From Stenopsyche tienmushanensis (lineage: Eukaryota; Arthropoda; Insecta; Trichoptera; Stenopsychidae): a stretch of 64,000 bases of DNA. The notes beneath the pieces were generated by a model, which was given only the letters and a program-made list of their open reading frames with translations, was not told where the DNA came from and ran no database searches. Made by a program: the position numbers and the translations under genes. The stretch covers positions 372,001-436,000 of the forward strand of contig WACJ01000526.1 of NCBI GenBank assembly GCA_008973525.1. The letters are read 5' to 3'. Positions 1 to 11,278 of the stretch are shown here, piece by piece (the first letter of the stretch is position 1; each line of letters starts with the position of its first letter).

Positions 1-291
1 ATTAAATATGATAACTTTTTTTTATTAAAACGAAGATGGAAAGGTAGTTATTAAGTTCAAGCTTTTTCTTTACAAAAGGTTATACACTCAATATGCGTCT
101 TTTAAATTTTAATATTATTTTTCAAATGCAGGATCATTAATAGTAATTTAAGCGTGAATATCCATAAATATTAATATAACAACGTCACAAAAATTCTGCC
201 GTTTTATAATGTTTGCTTGTTATTTGAGTGGCAACATTATTGACTTGAAACGTGATCCACGAATGAATCGATCATCTACATACGTGATAGC

Positions 292-541
292 GTCAGTCAG
301 ATTCAGTTATCGGTAAGTATAAGACTCTCCGAAAGTTTTCAATAACGAACATAACTTACATAACACTGTGTCAGCAATTTATTTTAATGCTATTCAGAAT
401 ACAAGTGTGATAAATGACCCCATTAACTTTGTTCAAGGAGGAAACTTTTGGATTGTAGCACCTAATCTATAAGCAGTTATAATTAAATACCTAATTATAA
501 ATTAAATAACTATTATATCATCAACAAATGTAGAATTATAG
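292..541 (+). promoter_or_regulatory. Putative 5' UTR exon and leader intron of kinase gene A
   Basis: Two TCAGT motifs, the arthropod initiator consensus, lie at about 293-307. They are followed by a good splice donor (CG|gtaagt, GT at 313). An acceptor (attatag) ends at 541, 28 bases before the ATG at 570. This suggests a short non-coding first exon ending at 312 and a 229-base leader intron. It is inference from motifs only. Confidence 0.3.
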
Positions 542-569
542 GAGAGCAACTTTAGCATCTACGGCGGTA

Positions 570-3460
570 ATGGCGCCAACAGTCTCAGAAGAAGATGATC
601 CATCTATACCAGGTCCGTTGGCGCAGCTTTCAGCTCAAAACGAAGTAAATGCTTTTTTAGTAATTTCATAGTTTCCACTTACTAGTATCGATCCGGAGTA
701 GGACGAAATAATCCAATGATTGTCATTTTATTTGTTGTAGTAGCTTAAAATTAATTGAATTTTTATTTATTTTTAGGTGCCAGCACATTTGAATATCCCC
801 CAGCTCGCTGATTTTACAATTAATTTTAACCCATTCGGTAAAATTACTATTTTATTTTTATACTATGATCTGCTCGGTGTAAATATTTTTGTTTTGTTAA
901 ATTTTAATATAGAAATCGGCGGACAAGCCAAAATTTATCGGGCTCAAAGCAAAACGGATGGAAAATCTGTTGCTATCAAAATAATGGAAAGAGTACACTG
1001 TCACGTTATTCCCAGTTTTACCAAAGAATCTAAGGTTGTATTAATGAATTTCAATTAATTTTTGTCTTAAATTGTAATTTTACACAATAATAACTTTTAT
1101 AGGCCCTGCTTTTACTTCGAAATAAGGCAAACATTATGCATTTCGTGATGGCTTACCACAACATTAATTACACTTACCTCGTCACGGAATATATTAACGG
1201 TAAAAAAAAATTGAATGAAAAAAAAATTGTTATCATTTTTAATTTCGACTTTTTCGACAGGCTTCACTCTTGGTGAAATATCGTCGCGAAATAAGAAGAT
1301 TTCTTTTCGAGCTATACTAGAAACATTACGACAATTATGTATTGCTATCGACACCATTCACAATATGGCCATAATACATGGGTTTTTATTACTTGCTCAC
1401 TTAATTTAATCTTACAAATGGCTCATAATTATTCTTTTAATAACAGCTTGGCTTTTTTGTTAATTGTTTTTTATTGCCTTTCAAGTGACATCAGCCCCGA
1501 TAACATAATGATTGACCATAACGGCGTCTTAAAATTAATAGACTTCGGGCTCTGCCAAATAACTTCGCACAAGACAGAAAAAGTGTCTCATAATGTTGGA
1601 TGGTGGTGCAATTACCCTGCCCCAGAAATGGATATGGTATGATTGAAAATATAATATTTGAAATTAAAACTTTTTTAGTTCTTGTTTAATGGCCATTTTA
1701 ACTTGCTGAACTCAAATTAATTAGTATTAGAGGTATTATAAATGAATGTCGTTTTTTAAATGAAAGATTTAAATTCTCATATTTTTTTTATTTTGAATAA
1801 TATTTTACATAATATAATTTCCATCACTAGAAATAACCCTCCTCCACCTATCTGGCAACATTTTGTTGCCTCTTTCATAAAACATCATCGGCTTTGAATC
1901 GAAATAATCTTTTAACCCTTTTTTTATATCATCGTATGTTTTATAATTTTTACCGTCCAAATAGTGCTGCATGGACCTAAAGAGATGATAATCCGAAGGA
2001 GCGATGTCTGGTGAATACGGAGGATGTCAAATTACCTTCCATCCAAGGCTGTCAATTTTTTCCCGCGTTATTTTTGCAGTATGGGGGCGAGTTTTGTCAT
2101 GCTGTAAAAACACTTGTCTTCGATTCACGAGAGAGGGTCGTTTTTTTTTAATTTCTGCCGTTAAACGGTCTAATTTCTCACAATAAACTTTTGCATTTAT
2201 TGTTTGCCGGGTTTAAGAGTTTCGAAATTAATAATTCCCTTGCTGTCCCACCAAACAGACAAAAGAACCTTTTTTGTCGTGAATTCGGGCTTCGGGGTTG
2301 GTTTTGCTACCTGTCCCTTCGATAGCCATTGATTTTTGCATCCGTGGTTAGAGTACAGCACCCATTTCTCATCTCCAGTTATTAAATCATTTAAAAACAG
2401 TGTTTCGGATTCCTTTTTCAATAAATCTTCGCATGCGTGTATGCGCTCGCCCAGATTCTCTTCGCTTAGCGCGTGCGGTACCCATCTTCCTTTTCTCCAC
2501 GTCTTCCCGATTTTTTTAAAATGTTTTTTACACTCGACCATGAGCTTCCAAGTTTGTCCTCAATTTTTTCTATAGAAGCCGTAGGATCACTTTCAATTTC
2601 AGCAGTCAGTATGGCGGGAGCCACCTCACATGGTCTTCCACTTCCAGGGCTATTCTTCAGATCAAAATTTCCAGATCGAAATTTTTTAAACCATCTTTGA
2701 CACTTGCGAACATCTAAAATATCGCCCAGTATGCCACAAATATTTTTAGTGGCAACCACTGCAGTTTTTTCTTGATAAAATGATAAAGCATTGAATAACG
2801 GAAAAATTCTTCGTTCGGCGAAAATTGATTCATTGTAAAATGGGTTGTTAAATTTGAATTTAACAAACCACAATTTATTCTTGACAAGTATGGTCACCGA
2901 AAGAGCATAAAACACGACGTGAAAAAGCAACAGCCGAAGCACAACTAACCCTCGAAAACGGTCAACAATAGAAACGACATTCATTTTTACTACCTCTAAT
3001 ATTAATTTTTAGGATTCCCTGTTTGATTATAAGGTTGATTTATATGCATCTGCTGTGTCAATGACTTCTTTGTTTACGCGTTGGGTTCCTTCACATTTGA
3101 TAAAATCTATTTTATTAATTGTTCAAGATAGGAGCTCAACTGCCTATCTTTTTGGTATTCTATTCAAAAGTAAGATTTAGTTTTTAACACATTTTAAATT
3201 GAAATTCAGGTAATACCATTACAACACGTCATAAACATTGATTATTGAAAATATGATTGTTTGTTAATTATTTTGCAGTACTGCAGACGAAAAAGTGTAG
3301 CGCTAAAATCATTACTGTACTTAAGAGCTGGCTGGAATTCGAGCCCAAAAAGAGGATAGATCCAAATATTTTGTTTAGTAATAATCATTTTCCTAATCCG
3401 CTAGCGACTGAACTCTACATAAATGAAATATTTGATGTAAATTGCACTTATGAAAATTAA
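570..3460 (+). CDS. Divergent Ser/Thr protein kinase, eight exons (kinase gene A)
   Basis: The predicted product is a 321-residue protein kinase. By my reading the coding exons are 570-644, 777-837, 913-1034, 1103-1199, 1261-1381, 1486-1636, 3013-3169 and 3279-3460. All introns are GT-AG and the phases (0,1,0,1,2,0,1) join without a stop. Visible kinase motifs in order are a weak glycine loop (EIGGQAKIYRA), the beta-3 lysine in SVAIKIM, a helix-C glutamate in TKESK, HGDISPDN (catalytic Asp and Asn kept, with HGD for HRD), DFG in LIDFGLCQ, APE in YPAPEM, and a C-lobe segment ending in a basic-Arg motif (EPKKRI). It is almost only a catalytic domain, with about 45 residues before it. The first intron after APE holds a mariner element. 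Catalysis looks possible, although the glycine loop lacks its third glycine. I cannot assign a named kinase family. The gene at 14397-17142 is a paralogue with the same intron phases. Confidence 0.85.
1727..2999 (-). mobile_element. Complete but inactive mariner element in a kinase intron
   Basis: The element is 1,273 bp, the usual mariner size. Inverted ends of about 28 bp begin TTAGAGGTA and contain AATGAATGTCGTTT. The target duplication is TA at 1725-1726 and 3000-3001. It lies antisense in the sixth coding-sequence intron of kinase gene A, between the APE exon and the next exon. Both ends and the duplication are intact, so insertion is moderately recent, but the transposase frame is broken. 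Confidence 0.93.
1805..2833 (-). pseudogene. Mariner transposase pseudogene
   Basis: Reading the minus strand from the ATG at 2833 to the TAA at 1805 gives about 343 codon-lengths, matching full-length mariner transposase. The start MNQFSPNEEFF, the HTH segment CQRWFKKFRSGNFDLK, the motif WVPHALSE, the first catalytic aspartate in TGDEKW, QHDKTRPH with the second, and SPDIAPSDYH with the third are all visible, consistent with the DD34D class. The frame is interrupted: shifts occur near 2770, near 2520 and near 2205, and a TGA replaces an expected Trp codon near 2027. No active enzyme can be made. Confidence 0.9.
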
Positions 3461-3924
3461 TTTACAATGATATATTAGATTGATATTAATAACTCTAATA
3501 TTGTATATAATACTTTTCACTGATATTATGATATATACAATTTGTATTTTTCTTTATTTAGGTAGAGTAAGATTTTTTCGCAGTCAAATTCTCAGGCTTG
3601 CAATCGGCCTTCTATTGGGACTAATTAAAGCTTGTTAGTTCCATGATCAGTGATAAAATTAACTAATAAATAATGCAATTTCCAATCTTAAAAATGATTA
3701 TGTTTCTATTTTATTAATTTTGTATTTACTTATATTACGTTCCTAACTAATCATAATAAATTATTATACAACTATACCTTATTTTAAATTGTTTGTTTAT
3801 TTTGTGAAATAGATGAAGTCACATTATGCGATCATGTTTGAAGACATTTGTATAATTTTAAAATTAAGTATCTGGCTTAGTTTATATTCTTTTACAATAA
3901 TATTTTGAATGACGTTGAAATTAC
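3461..3924. other. 3' flank of kinase gene A, no other gene
   Basis: This AT-rich stretch follows the stop codon at 3460. Possible polyadenylation hexamers (AATAAA) occur near 3664 and 3757, so the transcript probably ends here. I see no second gene. Confidence 0.4.
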
Positions 3925-4760
3925 CTCTCCGATTTTGCATGAGTTTGAGGTCTGCTTACGTGATTTTCGGGGAGGGAAGGCCGCGGGAATTGACGATATT
4001 CCGGCGGAGTTGTTGAAATGGGGAGGACGGCCGCTACTCATGAGGTTATATGGCCTCGTTCTGGCAATATGGTAGAGCGAGTTCATATCTTCTGAGTGAA
4101 AGAGGACGATAATATGTCCCATCCTCGACAAGGGGAATATGCTACTGTTCTACAGCTACAGGGGCATATCTATTTTAAATACAGCTTAGTCTATAAGAGC
4201 TCTTATCAGAAGCCTGTTGCCCATCATAGAGGAACTTCTCAGGGAGTATCAATGCGGTTTCACACCGAGCAATTATTTAACATTATTATATCCTCGTAAA
4301 AAATATGGGAATACAGGGAAAACTCTGGAAGACCATGTTGGAGATGGGAATTCTAGGTAAGCTGGTGAGGCTGTTGAGGATTTGCGTGTCAAAATCTGTT
4401 AGTGTAGTACGCTCCAACGGTGCCAAATTGGGTTAGACAGGGGGATGCCCTCTCCCTGATACTTTTTATTATTGCATTGGAAGCAATCATGAGGGATAAT
4501 AGCAGCATGGATCTGCGAGACACGCAGATCCACGAAATGGGGACATAAAGTATGTAGCCTATGCAACGTCGTGACGAAATTGGGGTCAGAGGTTTTGACG
4601 GCACTTACGTCTATTAACGGGGCTACAGCTACAAAAAAAAATGAAAATACTAAATGAATGACGTTTTCGAGGGTGAATATTGGAGGTTGTACCTCCGTGA
4701 GTGTCAATTACAAAAATATTGAAAGGGTCTAGGATTTCAAATATTCGAAAAAAAATCGAT
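3925..4760 (+). pseudogene. Decayed non-LTR reverse transcriptase fragment
   Basis: Short blocks of LINE reverse transcriptase can be read in changing frames. One near 3965-4080 reads GKAAGIDDIPAELLKWGG, followed by a conserved-looking LYGLVLAIW. A block near 4310-4480 resembles the region before the catalytic core (GKLVRLLRICV, then GDALSLILF-like residues), and another near 4545-4560 reads YVAYA. Many stops and frameshifts separate them. The local base composition is richer in G and C than the flanks. The clade is uncertain. Confidence 0.65.
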
Positions 4761-5908
4761 CCATCCTCACGGAGAAGAATAGTATAATGATAATGAAATA
4801 ACCTCCAGGATTCAATACGGTAATTGGTGCTACAATGGCCTGATATTGATTAGACCGGTAGTAGTTTACAGGGGTGAATCATGAACCATGGTTATTTTTA
4901 ACGTGATGGGCCCCGAGAAGTTGACGATGAAAGCTTAAAAAAAAAAATCGGATCTCTTCGAGACAAGACCTGATAGATATCCGGGAGTAGAAACCTGGTT
5001 AGCTTTCTATTGTCTTCCAATAGTAATTTAGCTTACGTATCAACTATCAACGAGGTGATAGAATGAAGTCTAGTTGTCATTCAAGAAGTGATAAAGGCAA
5101 TACTGTATTTTTCTTCTGAAGACTTGAAATAAAATATTCACCCTTAAATGCGTAGCGTATCATAATCTTACAGAAAACATTTTTTAAAATGATGTATGTA
5201 TCTTTGGTCAATGTTGAGGCTAAATCATTTATCGATCACGAGCAAATCACGCTGCTCGAAATATCGAAAAGACCTGAATCCTTTATCTCTTAATAATAAC
5301 AACCAACTAACCAACGTGATTGCATTTCCGTCTGACTATTTTACACAAACATGTTTGTTTACTGTTTAGACAAATACAATATGAGGTTTAAATCAGCAGA
5401 GCAATTAGTTCATACGTTTATACGTCATATCTATCTTCAGATGTTATTCTCTTAGTTTTATGTTATATAATGTATGGCATAGTAACTATTAAACCTAGCA
5501 AAATTAATTGTAAATTGGAGGCCATGTGAATTAATCACGGTTAAGCAAGAACAAACATTTTTTTAAGACAAATACAGAATATTCATCAATTTTGTCGCCA
5601 GAAATAGTTATCTTCACGGGGGAATTCATATATATGGCAGTTTGCTATTACTTTTTATCCACCTATACTTAATTTAAGATGAGATTAATTAAAGAAGAAT
5701 ATTTGATAACAGAGGATCTATATATGAGTAACAAAACTACGATTATTTTTTAATTTTAACTATTGTTGTACACTAGTTACTCGCAGATGGCTCTGTATAA
5801 TTTAATTAATCGTTTCTGAATTTAGTTAATCAGTTAATGAGTCAGTTAATCATGATTGTTTTGATAATTAAAATAATTTAAATATGACTCGTGTAAATCT
5901 GAAAAACT

Positions 5909-5940
<32 letters not shown>

Positions 5941-6190
5941 CAATATATAGATATTCATTCTATATAAATACCCAAATTGGTTCATGTTCTATAATTTTAA
6001 TGGAACTACGGTGGAAGTTCATTGAGGCCTTTAGAATAAATATTTGAATATATATATATATATATTGGAGTTCTTAAATTACGAGTCATGTTTATATATG
6101 ATTTTTAATTTCTTAAAACCTTAGTAAAAAAAGGGGTTTTCGATCGCGTTCGTTCGTTATTTTTAAGTATTTAAAAAAACCAAAAAATAT
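4761..6190. other. Gene-free AT-rich DNA with TA microsatellites
   Basis: I find no supported gene. The stretch holds (TA)n runs near 5911-5942 and 6048-6065. It separates the RT relic from the LTR. Confidence 0.5.
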
Positions 6191-6912
6191 TGTAACGTGG
6201 CACAACTCAGCCGAATATTGAAGCCTAGTTATTTTTGTCGCCCGGGCTACTCTTTCCACAGCAGCCCCTCCGTTAAGCGACAGTGTTCTCAGCACGAGTT
6301 TCCGATAACCTACAACTGCCGCATCACACTCGTAACCTCGGCGAGTAGAACTCAAAACAGGGAAGACGAGATGAGACCTTAAAACACATTTATTTGATCA
6401 ATTTTAAATAGGCTGCGGTTACAAGGCGTAAACAGCTCTCAAGATATACATTTGCTTAACTTAAAATTGAAACGTAAAACAAAGATTTAACACAAAGAAT
6501 TAACTCTAACAAACTTAAGCTAAACTAAGATTACTGCTTTAAACTAAAGCTAACTCCCCACTGACTGTCATTTGTTTGGAAACAGAGTACATTCGAAAGA
6601 ATGACGTGAGCCATTACATCGATGTTCTTATGAAATTATGATGTGGCCTGAATCAAATGAACTTAAAGATCGATACATTACGTCGATATTTTAAAACGAT
6701 TTAATCATAATAAATCGAAGCGGTTTTAACATCAAAGTTGAATATTTAACAGATGCGGCGAAATCGAGTTTGTGTACATATAACGAACTAAGAAATGCGC
6801 ATGGCCCTTATTGATTATGAATTTCGTTTTAACCTTGATCGTCAAATCGTTCAAAAGTGAGCCATTAGCTGAATATCATCACTCATTTTTCCCGTAATTT
6901 CCCCGCGTTACA
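6191..6912 (-). mobile_element. Solo LTR, Ty3/gypsy-like
   Basis: The 722-bp unit starts TGTAACG and ends CGTTACA, giving the TG...CA ends of an LTR. It is flanked by a 4-bp duplication, atat, at 6187-6190 and 6913-6916. Read on the minus strand it has an AATAAA near 6395, just before a GC-richer R/U5-like part. No internal retroelement sequence adjoins it, so it is best read as a solo LTR left by recombination. The last 460 bp recur at 29290-29748. Family assignment rests on LTR shape and duplication length only. Confidence 0.7.
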
Positions 6913-7997
6913 ATATTTTAAATAAATTTGAAATAACTATCACCATATTGATGGCACTCGAGTGCAAAGAGTTAAATAATACTCGTTGGCATGCTTGAAA
7001 AGATAAAAGGTCTGTTTTTATCTACCGTTTGAACAGCGATTTTTAAAATAGGATACTCGGACCACTCAGGGTCCATGAAAATATAAAAAAAATATTTATC
7101 TATATTTGAAAAATATACTTTCGTATAATTATTTACCGAAAAATATTTTTTTGATTGAAAAATTAAGTCTCAAAAACGATGTAAAATGTTGGAATGGGGC
7201 CCGCAAAAAAAATGTTTAAGAGGTGATCCGCGAAAAAAATTTGTTTGAGAGGGGGTCCGCGGACTACATAAGCTTAAGAGCCGCTGGTTTAGAATATTCT
7301 AAAATTGACGAATGGCTAAATGGCATGCGGTCCTTCTTTCCGCCCCGATATCAGAGAGAGAGAGATAGAGAGTGAGAGAGACCATAAATAAAAGCGAAAC
7401 AACAGTATGTATTTCATACTGCTTAACGACGATCAATAAAGAGATGGGCAGAGACAATCTCCAATGGCGTTGCGCTATTCGTGCCTACATATATATTATT
7501 GTATTTGTAGTAAAAAACTAGCATAGTTACATTAAAATACCTATCTTTGAATGTGCGGGACTCGATTTACGAGATTTTTGAGTTACACTATCATCGGCAC
7601 TCTATACTGATTTTATATTAAATATTGTAATGAAATTTGAATTATTATCAGCCTTTTCACATCTGCAGCATATATTTGATGATGAAAATGCCCATAATAT
7701 TGAGATCTGATTTATACGGATATATAAGCAGTATTAATGTAAATCAAGGCAGCAGAGTTTATGTACATTATGATTTGCAATATGAGACCCAAGTGTACTT
7801 GTATTCTGTAACATCTGGTATTTTGGAACTTTAGTGCATTTATCTATGTTCCAAAATTCTGATTTTATTAAAAAAAAACTTATGTACCGTAATGTGGAAG
7901 GAGATTCTGGGAAAACTGCAAGTCTATCAGTTTCAGATTTTCTATTTTCAAGAATGGATTTCTGCAAAGAAGTAGTGATATTCAGACGATGACGCTA
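6913..7997. other. No gene recognised; GA-rich microsatellite
   Basis: The stretch contains a purine-rich GA/GATA microsatellite at about 7352-7380. Homopolymer-rich sequence around 7085-7260 looks like repeat debris. The small open frames at 7637-7967 match nothing I recognise. Confidence 0.4.
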
Positions 7998-8155
7998 TTA
8001 CTGACCAGAGCCGTAACTAGGGTATGAAGCGCCCGTGGCAAGTATCTAACTTAACGCCCCCACCCCCAGAAATCCAATTTATATTTTAAAGTTAATTAAT
8101 ACCATTCCAAATGCAATATATTAAATACTATAGATAGATAGAAAGTGTCTAGAGT

Positions 8156-8229
8156 GACCATAAGGTTTGTATGCTCAATCGGTCCACTTTTCGGACCGCT
8201 GATATGTCGAATGAGCGGCTCGCGATCCA
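8156..8229. repeat. Left copy of a ~70-bp direct repeat
   Basis: The segment beginning CCATAAGGTTTGTATGCTC is repeated in the same orientation at 8818-8881, with a few substitutions and a short deletion. The two copies bracket the mariner relic inside the hAT element. Each contains the small inverted repeat CGGTCC...GGACCG or its mutated form. Confidence 0.85.
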
Positions 8230-8339
8230 AGAAAAAGTTCATTTAATTTATTTTTATGCAATCGTATTCTATAAAATTTAAATATTTAGCACAGTCTGAG
8301 TGTAAATTCTGGAATAAATAAAGAAAACGAAAATCGACC

Positions 8340-8680
8340 AGGCGAGGTGTGGTGAAGAAAATCCTCAAAATTATATTGGATGATCATAAATCAAAAGTGC
8401 GCGAGCTAGCAGATATGGTAGGCATTTACAAAAGAGCTGTACATCGCACATTGACTGAAAATTAGGATATGATAAAACTGTGCGCAAGATGGGTGCTGCG
8501 TTTGCTCACAATGAAACAAAAGCAACGTCGTGGAGATGTTTTAATCAAGCAAAATTTCACAGCAATAAAGACGGGGTTTTAAGTCGATTCATAACAATGG
8601 ATGAAACGCGGGTTCGTCACTTCATACAGGAGACAAAGGAATATGGAGATCCTCCACCGTCCCGAACTGTTTATTGGTCC
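8340..8680 (+). pseudogene. Mariner transposase relic
   Basis: Translation in shifting frames gives mariner blocks. Near 8355-8500 it reads KVRELADMVGIYKRAVHRTL, then a stop and LCARWVLRLLT. Near 8580-8640 it reads FITMDETRVRHF, which contains the first catalytic aspartate. The order and spacing fit mariner transposase residues about 90-190. Stops and frameshifts are frequent and the C-terminal half is missing. It is a different mariner lineage from the one at 1727-2999, judged by the motif ITMDET rather than ITGDEK. Confidence 0.8.
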
Positions 8681-8817
8681 CACTAATCAGGATAATGTCA
8701 AACTACTCAACAAAAGTGCAACCGAATCTATTAACAACTTCTGCGATCGTACAGATCATATGGGGCACGCATTTATCAACGAAAATATCGCAAAACGCCC
8801 TAAAAGAGGACGAAGTG

Positions 8818-8881
8818 GCCATAAGGTTTGTATGCTCAATCGGTCCGCTTTTCGAACCGCTGAATGAGCGGCTCGCGATCG
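8818..8881. repeat. Right copy of the ~70-bp direct repeat
   Basis: This partner of 8156-8229 has the same orientation and lies immediately downstream of the mariner relic. It could be a residue of a tandem or long-repeat-ended element. Confidence 0.85.
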
Positions 8882-9142
8882 GATGCCATGCCTGAACATA
8901 ACGATAACGATGAAATTAGGGATTAGACAACTTAGTGTATATTATAGAAATGGGCAGAGTCAATCAGTGTTGATGCATGTAAAGTGGAATGGCTGAGTAA
9001 AATAAAAACCATGTGCAACTCTCGACCGGGTCGGTATTCTGCGTTTCGCGCCCCAAGTCCAGTTGCGCCCGTGGCGGGCGCCTGCTTTGCCACGCCCTTG
9101 TTACAACCCTGTTACTGACCTCCCATGAGGTGTAATCACATC

Positions 9143-9218
9143 AGTGGCGAATTATCAAAAAAGCAGCAGACTGTCAAAATAGCGGCAAATTGTCAAAAGA
9201 GCGGCGAGTTTTCAAAAT
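9143..9218 (+). repeat. Tandem repeat, four 19-bp units
   Basis: Four consecutive 19-base units follow the pattern AGCGGC-A-TTGTCAAAA. They occupy 9143-9161, 9162-9180, 9181-9199 and 9200-9218 and differ by a few substitutions. Confidence 0.85.
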
Positions 9219-9424
9219 GGGATCCGGCGGTAATCAAAGCAAACCATTAAGTTTAGTTATTAAAACCAATGACGACCAAAGCTAACGCCGGGATTTTGCG
9301 ACGCAATAGAAGACATCAAGCCGGGAAGAGAAGCCACCCAGGATGGGAGAGTTGTTGAGCAGACCTCGATGGAGAAAGACCTCTTCGGACGACCATCTCT
9401 TCGATCCCACCCCCGACAGAGGAA

Positions 9425-9500
9425 GGGACATGATGTATTTACTACAACTCGACTCTAATAATATCAATATGAAATATAATAGATACGGGGCTTAGAATTT
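9425..9500 (+). repeat. Fragment of the CCCGGG-rich hAT element
   Basis: About 75 bases, including TGATGTATTTACTACA and ATAGATACGGGG, match the interior of the hAT element at 41262-42283 (about 41589-41660) in the same order. No termini are present. It is a third, truncated copy. Confidence 0.7.
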
Positions 9501-10100
9501 CATATGATGTACCAAATAAATATCATGGTAGCCCATGGGTGTTTTTTTAGCACTGTAGAGGAATGGTTAAAAAGGGCCGAGAGGAGGTTGCCGATTAACC
9601 TCGCAGTCGACATCCATTATCCTCTTGAACACAAGAAAATATGACGTGCGTGCATGATTATTTGAACTCTGATTGAACCATCAATGGATAGTAGAAACTC
9701 TAAACATAATAAAAAAAAAAACAAAATAAACATCGCGTTGAATCGAAAATTTCAACAAATTTCAAACGATTTCCTGACCATGATACGTACTCCATTGGTC
9801 TCCCAGCCTTTCTACAAACTTGACCTGGATCCTCCAGACTATTTTTGTTTTTTCGCTTAGAAGTAGTCCTGAAAGGAAAAATTGGAACATGAACCTTGTG
9901 TTACATCAACTCTAAATGATATCTTGAAGAAGGCCTTCCAGGCTTGCCAACATCACCAGAAGTATTGTATATCGACGTAGGAGGGTGCTAATTCGAATAT
10001 TTTTGACTTATTTTACAAATATGTTGAATACATTATTTTTACGAATTTGGACGCATTACTTTTTGAATGATCTTATATTTTAGTTATTATATCATATCAT
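9501..10100. other. No gene recognised
   Basis: I see no splice-consistent coding sequence or structured repeat between the hAT fragment and the LINE-tail repeat. Confidence 0.35.
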
Positions 10101-10102
10101 GT

Positions 10103-10235
10103 TTAAAATAAATGGCTTGTGAAAACCTCTTTGTGAGATAAATTCCTTAGAGTTGACCTGAGTAGCTTTTAGCAATCACTTTTATGGGACCATTGCCAAC
10201 CATTTATGCATGATTTTAATTTTAAGCCATGCACC
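10103..10235. repeat. Dispersed repeat tail plus SINE fragment
   Basis: Bases 10110-10150 (containing TTGTGAAAACCTCTTTGTGA) recur at 38713-38750. Bases 10163-10230 match the 3' body of the SINE copy at 36018-36194 (TTTTATGGGACCATTGCCAA). Neither has a clear end. Confidence 0.65.
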
Positions 10236-10338
10236 AAGCACAAACAATTCACTTTTCATCTCCAATTACAATTTGGTTTAAAAGAAGTTATTTTTTGGCT
10301 TAAAAAAAAACCCTTATAGAAGGTCATAAAATGCTGTA

Positions 10339-11276
10339 TGCTTGGGCCTCGTATAACATGGTTTTATACAAAACGGTTTTACACAACACAGTTGTATAAA
10401 TGGTGGGATAATTTTATACAATACGCTTTATATAACATGGTTTCAGGGCAAAATTACATATTACATTCGTCGAATGTTTGAAAAAATATTGGATGATATA
10501 GATCAAGATAAGAATTTAATAAAACTATTCTATTTGAAATTGTGTCGATATTTTTTCTGTATTATTTCTGTATAAAGCTGTGGCCAGAAGAAGTTTGTTG
10601 AGAAAATGTTTACCACCAATAGAAGATGAATACCAAAGAACAATACGCATTTGTCGTGCTATTAGTGAAGAAGGTTTTTGTGACATGGATATTCATGACA
10701 TCCAAGAAATATTAGAAAATCGTACGTTGAACGAAGAAGAATTAGTCAAAATGTTGGATGAATTTACCACAATTAATGATTCAGAAAGCATTTGCAGCTA
10801 CATGTTTCGCAATAAAACAACTAAAAAAAGCATTGAATTTGCTATTAAATAAGAAAAAAATAGAAAAGGATTCTATAGGGGAAAGAAGTTCGATATTCAA
10901 GAGGGAATTACAACAGATTTTGGAACCTTATAAAAAATGATCTTAAAAGACTAAAGCCATAAGAAATCTCGGGTTCTCCGATGATGAAAACGTACAACCG
11001 ATCTCGAAAAAGAGTAAAACATGTAGAATTCTAAGTGATAGCTATGATGAATGAATGCTATATAATATATAACATTATTAAAATTTCTTTCAATAAATAT
11101 GTAAATGTATATTTGTTTATATAAAAAAATACATATTTATATAAACTACCTTCTATTTTTTTTTTTTTTGGAACGCAAACCATAATTTTGTATGAACTTC
11201 AAACCTTATATAACACGGATTTGTATTACACGAAGTTTTGTGGAACCATATAACCGTGTAATATGAGGCTCGAGTG
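10339..11276 (+). mobile_element. pogo/Tigger-type element, decayed
   Basis: The right end, read in reverse complement (CACTCGAGCCTCATATTACA), pairs imperfectly with the left end (TGCTTGGGCCTCGTATAACA). TA dinucleotides flank both ends (10337-10338 and 11277-11278). Such TA-flanked CGAG/GCCTC ends are usual in pogo/Tigger elements. Inside is the C-terminal part of a transposase. The 938-bp length implies a large internal deletion. Confidence 0.7.
10580..10940 (+). pseudogene. Tigger/Jerky-like transposase C-terminal remnant
   Basis: Two overlapping frames give the acidic C-terminal tail typical of Tigger (CENP-B-related) transposases. The first contains DMDIHDIQEILENRTLNEEE; the second, after a frameshift near 10830, ends in KRELQQILEPYKK. 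The DDE catalytic core and the DNA-binding domains are absent, so the fragment cannot transpose. The assignment rests on the tail pattern and the Tigger-like ends of the surrounding element. Confidence 0.7.
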
Positions 11277-11278
11277 TA

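Larger units (their letters stand above)
8006..9111. mobile_element. Non-autonomous hAT element with nested sequence
   Basis: The ends form an imperfect inverted repeat (CAGAGCCGTAACTAGGG at the left, CAGGGTTGTAACAAGGG as the reverse complement of the right). They are flanked by a perfect 8-bp duplication TTACTGAC at 7998-8005 and 9112-9119, the hAT hallmark. The 1,106-bp body has no hAT transposase. It carries a mariner relic and a pair of direct repeats, so it is a compound of at least two events. Confidence 0.85.

Noticed and set aside
570..3460. Assignment of kinase gene A to BUB1, CDC7 or another named kinase
   Set aside because: HGD and the overall layout invite it, but no family-specific regions are visible; only a generic kinase call is supported.
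5911..6065. TA repeats as regulatory elements
   Set aside because: Simple TA microsatellites are expected in AT-rich DNA and nothing ties them to a gene.
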